From the NCBI GenBank assembly GCA_947259435.1, contig CAMYMP010000045.1:1-9394 (forward strand): a stretch of 9,394 nucleotides of DNA. The letters run 5' to 3'. Source of the DNA: an uncultured Woeseiaceae bacterium. GTDB lineage: Bacteria > Pseudomonadota > Gammaproteobacteria > Woeseiales > Woeseiaceae. A program made the position numbers and the translations under genes. Of this stretch, positions 6,422 through 9,394 are shown piece by piece (the first letter of the stretch is position 1; every line of letters starts with the position of its first letter). The notes beneath the pieces are model-generated. The model did not search any database. It saw only the letters and a program-made list of their open reading frames with translations, and was not told the DNA's origin.

Positions 6422-7148
6422 TGTAGCACAAAGCATTCTCGTTACAGGATCCAGCTCGGGGATCGGGCAGGCTATTGCCATTCGGCTGGCAGCCGACGGC
6501 TACAACGTCGCTGTCCATTACGGCAGGAACCGACAAGGCGCCGAGGCAACGCGCGACGCAATCGTCGCGGCTTCGGGCAACTGTCGCATGCTGTCATTCG
6601 ACGTCCGTGATGCTGAAGCGACGAAAGCTGCTATTGAGGCGGATATCAGCGAACACGGCGCGTATTACGGTGTCGTGTGCAACGCCGGCATTACGCGCGA
6701 CGGCGTGTTTCCAATGCTGGCCGAGGAAGACTGGCGCCAGGTCATCGATGTCAATCTGAACGGGCTATACAATGTTTTGCATCCCGTTGTGATGCCTATG
6801 CTCAGACGCCGCAAGCCCGGCAGGATTATTACAATTTCTTCAGTGTCGGGCATCATGGGCAATCGCGGCCAGGTGAACTACAGCGCGTCGAAAGCCGGGA
6901 TCATCGGCGCAACCAAGGCACTTGCCGTCGAACTTGCGAAACGCCAGATTACAGTCAACTGTGTTGCCCCGGGATTGATCGAATCCGAGATGACAGACAC
7001 ACTGCCGGTTGAAGCAATGCTTGAAGCCATTCCTCTGCGGCGCATGGGCAAGCCGGAAGAAGTTGCAGCCCTCGTTGCATTTCTTTGTTCCCCCGACGCG
7101 GGTTACATTACGCGGCAGGTCATCTCTGCGAATGGAGGACTGTGTTGA
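6414..7148 (+). CDS. FabG-like 3-oxoacyl-ACP reductase (ApeQ-like)
   Basis: This 244-residue classical short-chain dehydrogenase/reductase would reduce 3-oxoacyl-ACP with NAD(P)H after each condensation. Seen: the cofactor motif TGSSSGIGQA (11-20), CNAGITRDG (89-97), the tetrad Asn114 in DVNLNG, Ser143 in ISSVSG, and Tyr156/Lys160 in NYSASKAG, then VAPGLIESEMT. All catalytic residues are present and the length equals FabG. The frame is open upstream to 6330, but the ATG at 6414 gives the normal SDR start (MNDVAQSILVTG) and an 8-nt overlap with the dehydratase gene. The stop TGA overlaps the next start, TTG, by 3 nt (TTGA). Its place between ApeP-type dehydratase and FabF-like ketosynthase is the usual APE order. 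Confidence 0.93.
   Translation: MNDVAQSILVTGSSSGIGQAIAIRLAADGYNVAVHYGRNRQGAEATRDAIVAASGNCRMLSFDVRDAEATKAAIEADISEHGAYYGVVCNAGITRDGVFPMLAEEDWRQVIDVNLNGLYNVLHPVVMPMLRRRKPGRIITISSVSGIMGNRGQVNYSASKAGIIGATKALAVELAKRQITVNCVAPGLIESEMTDTLPVEAMLEAIPLRRMGKPEEVAALVAFLCSPDAGYITRQVISANGGLC
7134..7138 (+). promoter_or_regulatory. ribosome binding site deciding the TTG start of the FabF-like gene
   Basis: GGAGG inside the end of the reductase gene lies 6 nt before TTG 7145 and 3 nt before GTG 7142. The spacing favours TTG 7145 as the ketosynthase start, where the protein begins THRVVVTGVGA as FabF relatives do. Confidence 0.6.
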
Positions 7149-8374
7149 CCCATCGCGTTGTCGTCACGGGTGTTGGCGCTTATTCACCAGTCGGCAACGA
7201 CTGGGCCGGGATTGAGCACAACCTCAGAACCCTGAAAAGTGGCGTACGCCACATCGACGCCTGGGACGAGTACGACGGGTTGAATACCAAGCTCGGCGCG
7301 CCTGTCGCCAATTTCGAGATGCCGGCCAGTTTCAATCGCAAGCGCACGCGAAGCATGGGCAGGGTTGCGATGCTCGCTACCGCGGCAAGTGAGAAGGCGC
7401 TCCTCGACGCGGGCCTGCTTGGCGACCCGGTGTTGAAATCAGGCAGGGTCGGCGTGGCCTACGGCTCATCAACGGGCAGCACGGACGCGGCCGCGGACTT
7501 CGTCAATATGCTGCGTACAAAGTGTCTCGATGGCATTACGGCCACAACCTACATTCGCATGATGGGCCACACTACACCGGTCAATATCGGCGTTTTTTTT
7601 GGTCTGCAGGGGCGTGTAATTACGACGTCCAGCGCCTGCACGTCCGGCAGTCAGGGAATCGGCTACGCTTACGAGGCGATCCGCAGCGGCTCGCAGGACA
7701 TGATGCTTGCGGGGGGCGCCGAAGAGCTGTGCCCGACCGAAGCGGCCGTGTTCGATACGCTATATGCCACGAGCACATGCAATGACAAGCCTGAGACGAC
7801 TCCACGACCTTTCGATCGCGATCGTGATGGACTGGTGATCGGCGAAGGTGCGTGCACACTGGTCCTCGAACGCCGCGATCACGCGCTGGCGCGCGCCGCC
7901 AAGATCTACGCTGAGCTCGTGGGGTTCGACACGAACTCGGATGGCGCACACGTTACGCAGCCGGCGGCAGAAACAATGCAACGCGTCATGGAAATGTCTC
8001 TGGCCGACGCCGGCCTTGGTCCCGAAGCGATTGGCTATGTCAGCGCCCACGGGACAGCGACCGATCGCGGCGATATCGCCGAGTCTCACGCAACGCACAA
8101 CGTCCTGGGCGACAAGACGCCCATCAGCTCGCTGAAAAGCTACATGGGCCACACGCTGGGTGCCTGCGGCGCGCTCGAATCGTGGCTCGCAATCGAGATG
8201 ATGAACAACGGCTGGTTCGCGCCGACAATCAACCTGGAAAATGTCGACCCGCAATGCGCGCCGCTGGACTACGTACGCGGTGAAGGTCGCGAACTCGACG
8301 TCGAGTACGTCATGAGCAACAACTTCGCATTCGGCGGCATCAACACATCACTGATATTTCGCCGACACGCCTGA
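7145..8374 (+). CDS. FabF-like beta-ketoacyl-[ACP] synthase (ApeR-like)
   Basis: This 409-residue ketosynthase is the last gene of the operon. Seen: MTHRVVVTGVGAYSPVGNDW at the start, Cys165 in TTSSACTSGSQG, His302 in SAHGTATDRGD, Lys331 and His336 in SLKSYMGHTLGACG, and the C-terminal MSNNFAFGGINTS. The triad is intact and the length is normal for KAS II. The blocks MMGHTTPVNIGVFFG and QGIGYAYEAIRSG are the form seen in APE ketosynthases. Start: the frame is open to 7085, but TTG 7145 has GGAGG 6 nt upstream and overlaps the reductase stop as TTGA; GTG 7142 is the alternative. Known APE systems use this second ketosynthase as a homodimer besides the ketosynthase/chain-length-factor pair. The division of labour here is inferred. 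A run of eight T lies at 7593-7600. Confidence 0.93.
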   Translation: MTHRVVVTGVGAYSPVGNDWAGIEHNLRTLKSGVRHIDAWDEYDGLNTKLGAPVANFEMPASFNRKRTRSMGRVAMLATAASEKALLDAGLLGDPVLKSGRVGVAYGSSTGSTDAAADFVNMLRTKCLDGITATTYIRMMGHTTPVNIGVFFGLQGRVITTSSACTSGSQGIGYAYEAIRSGSQDMMLAGGAEELCPTEAAVFDTLYATSTCNDKPETTPRPFDRDRDGLVIGEGACTLVLERRDHALARAAKIYAELVGFDTNSDGAHVTQPAAETMQRVMEMSLADAGLGPEAIGYVSAHGTATDRGDIAESHATHNVLGDKTPISSLKSYMGHTLGACGALESWLAIEMMNNGWFAPTINLENVDPQCAPLDYVRGEGRELDVEYVMSNNFAFGGINTSLIFRRHA

Positions 8375-8400
8375 TCGGATACCCGCCGCGGCCTTTCAGG

Positions 8401-8799
8401 TCACAAAGCAAATTGCTGTTGGATACTGCCGTTCAGGTTTAACACCCAACCATTGTATTTCTTGTGTATGCGCTGCCGCTCCGCGTCGTAATCGAGCACG
8501 CGGCTATTCGCATAGAGGATTGAATAGTTGGTTGCCGAAAATGGAATGCTGACTTCAGCGTAGTGTTTGCCGCGCACGAGTATCGAGCACGTAATTTTTG
8601 TTTCCCCATCCAGGACGGGTCGCCAGCCTTTGCCCTTACAGCCATTCGCGATTGCATCTCTCACTTCCTCCAGGCTGCGGGGAGATCCGTCGAACTTCGG
8701 CGGCACGACCTCGTCTTCGATATTCTGGATCGGTTTGTCAGCCCAGACCGGATTTGCGCCGAGCAGCAAGACCAATGGTAAGTACTTAATCAATCTCAT
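8401..8799 (-). CDS. small exported protein of unknown function
   Basis: This 132-residue protein has no function I can name. Seen: an N-terminal signal peptide (Lys5, hydrophobic 7-14, likely cleavage after VWA at residue 20), no lipobox Cys, and a mature part of about 112 residues with exactly two cysteines, Cys54 (NGCKGKGW) and Cys71 (ITCSIL), well placed for a disulfide. The rest is rich in beta-prone segments (HYAEVSIPFSA, WVLNLNGSI). It should be periplasmic or secreted. GGGGG at 8807-8811 lies 7 nt before the ATG and supports the start. The gene converges on the polyene operon with a 26-bp gap and diverges from the redoxin gene, so it is a separate transcription unit and need not belong to the pathway. 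Confidence 0.8.
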   Translation of the reverse strand: MRLIKYLPLVLLLGANPVWADKPIQNIEDEVVPPKFDGSPRSLEEVRDAIANGCKGKGWRPVLDGETKITCSILVRGKHYAEVSIPFSATNYSILYANSRVLDYDAERQRIHKKYNGWVLNLNGSIQQQFAL

Positions 8800-8945
8800 T
8801 CTTCAGCCCCCTTTTTGTTTATTGGTATTGGCCATTCATATGATAGCGAACTCAGTCCGCTTGTGCAGGTGCAAGGCTCAGGAAACTTTCTGCTACCCAG
8901 GCACTCGAACCCAAAAAGCAGCGGATTAGCCGCGCCGGAAAACGA
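8800..8945. promoter_or_regulatory. divergent intergenic region between exported protein and redoxin genes
   Basis: This 146-bp spacer must hold the promoters for both neighbours. The best plus-strand -10 candidate is TATGAT at 8839-8844, with TTGTTT at 8815-8820 as a weak -35 at 18-bp spacing. No clear terminator, repeat or structured RNA is visible. Box assignments are tentative. Confidence 0.35.
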
Positions 8946-9394
8946 ATGCCTTCATTTCCTCGGACAGCACTATTGCTCTTTGTTTGCGCAAGTCAGTCGG
9001 CTTGTTCGCTGCTGTTCCCAACTGAAGCGGGCGAGTCATTGTCGCACTACGATGTTACTGCGCCGTCCGAAGCGGTACCGGCGCCGGAGTTTCAACTTAC
9101 CGATATCGACGGCAACAAAGTCGCATTGCACGATCTGGTCGGAAAAAAGCCCGTGGTCATACAACTGGGCAGCTACTCCTGCCCGGTGTTTCGTTATCGC
9201 CGATTCGACGTACAAAAGCTGCAACGAGAATTTGCAGGCCGGGTCGATTTCGTCGTTGTCTATACCCAGGAAGCGCACCCGTTCGACAGCATAAACCCGT
9301 ATGAGGATCGGGTCTGGAATCCGCTGATCAATCGCGTGATGGGAGTAAATGTGCCGGAACACAAGTCCCTCGACGAGCGCCGTGCCCAGGCCGC
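8946..9394 (+). CDS. exported deiodinase-like redoxin (thioredoxin fold), 3' end cut by window edge
   Basis: The first 149 residues of a thioredoxin-fold protein related to the iodothyronine-deiodinase/peroxiredoxin-like group are visible. Seen: a signal sequence (MPSFPRTALLLFVCASQSAC) with Cys20 as a possible but weak lipoprotein site, since the -3 residue is Gln. Then APEFQLTDIDGNKVALHDL opens the redoxin domain, the active-site loop is QLGSYSCPVF with Cys79, and VVVYTQEAHPFDS (103-115) corresponds to the EAH motif of deiodinases. The residue that is selenocysteine in animal deiodinases is here a normal Cys codon, TGC. The ATG at 8946 has GGA at 8937-8939 and gives a proper signal peptide. 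Known: bacterial homologues are poorly characterised thiol redox proteins. Substrate unknown. No sign that it belongs to the polyene operon. Confidence 0.82.
   Translation, partial: MPSFPRTALLLFVCASQSACSLLFPTEAGESLSHYDVTAPSEAVPAPEFQLTDIDGNKVALHDLVGKKPVVIQLGSYSCPVFRYRRFDVQKLQREFAGRVDFVVVYTQEAHPFDSINPYEDRVWNPLINRVMGVNVPEHKSLDERRAQA

Noticed and set aside
7760..8254. Minus-strand open frame of 164 codons opposite the FabF-like gene
   Set aside because: It covers the sense-strand His302 and His336 motifs; no ribosome site or domain supports it.
8385..8392. GCCGCGGC palindrome between the convergent genes, possible terminator
   Set aside because: Only 8 bp with no loop and no following T-run, too little to call a terminator.
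8900..8912. Short stretch whose complement (GGGTTCGAGTGCC) looks like a tRNA T-loop, possible tRNA remnant or attachment site
   Set aside because: The flanking bases do not form a proper T stem, and no anticodon or acceptor arms are visible on either side.
9177..9182. Possible selenocysteine site in the deiodinase-like protein
   Set aside because: The codon at the active position is TGC (Cys79), not TGA, so no selenocysteine insertion is needed.
8815..9294. Plus-strand open frame of 159 codons overlapping the redoxin gene
   Set aside because: The other frame from 8946 gives a signal peptide, a redoxin active site and EAHP motif, so this frame is a shadow.

Overview
The window carries most of a type II polyketide / fatty-acid-like locus of the aryl polyene (APE, flexirubin/xanthomonadin-type) family, plus two unrelated downstream genes. 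The moderately GC-rich sequence, the gene content and the family resemblances point to a Gammaproteobacterium. The genus cannot be told from this window. Function assignments rest on motifs read by eye. The Ape letter names are equivalences recalled from the published E. coli/Xenorhabdus APE system, not search results.

Layout: (1) 1-1644, minus strand: a ketosynthase with an intact Cys-His-His triad, followed by an 8-nt-overlapping gene for a degenerate ketosynthase. The second gene resembles the ApeC chain-length factor and runs off the left edge. (2) 1645-1807: a divergent intergenic region. (3) 1808-8374, plus strand: ten tightly packed genes that look like one operon. In order they are an HX4D acyltransferase, one acyl carrier protein, a COG4648-type membrane protein, an ApeI-type dehydratase that appears frameshifted, a family 2 glycosyltransferase, an LpxL-like HX4E acyltransferase, a hot-dog thioesterase, an ApeP-type dehydratase, a FabG-like ketoreductase and a FabF-like ketosynthase. 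Most neighbours overlap by 4-14 nt. (4) 8401-8799, minus strand: a small exported protein of unknown function, convergent with the operon. (5) 8946-9394, plus strand: the start of an exported deiodinase-like redoxin gene, cut by the right edge.

How it would work together (inference from the family): the ACP carries the growing chain. The ketosynthases, working with the chain-length factor, extend it. FabG-like reduction and ApeI/ApeP-type dehydration leave conjugated double bonds instead of a saturated chain. The glycosyltransferase and two acyltransferases would build the lipid carrier or transfer the polyene to it, and the thioesterase would release or edit intermediates.

Several usual APE parts are not in the window: the AMP-forming aryl ligase, a second ACP, and the LolA-like, MMPL and small lipoprotein export/assembly genes. 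They may lie to the left, beyond the truncated minus-strand gene. The most notable points are the probable frameshift in the ApeI-type gene, the coupled ketosynthase/chain-length-factor pair on its own divergent strand, and the reduced gene set of the plus-strand operon.
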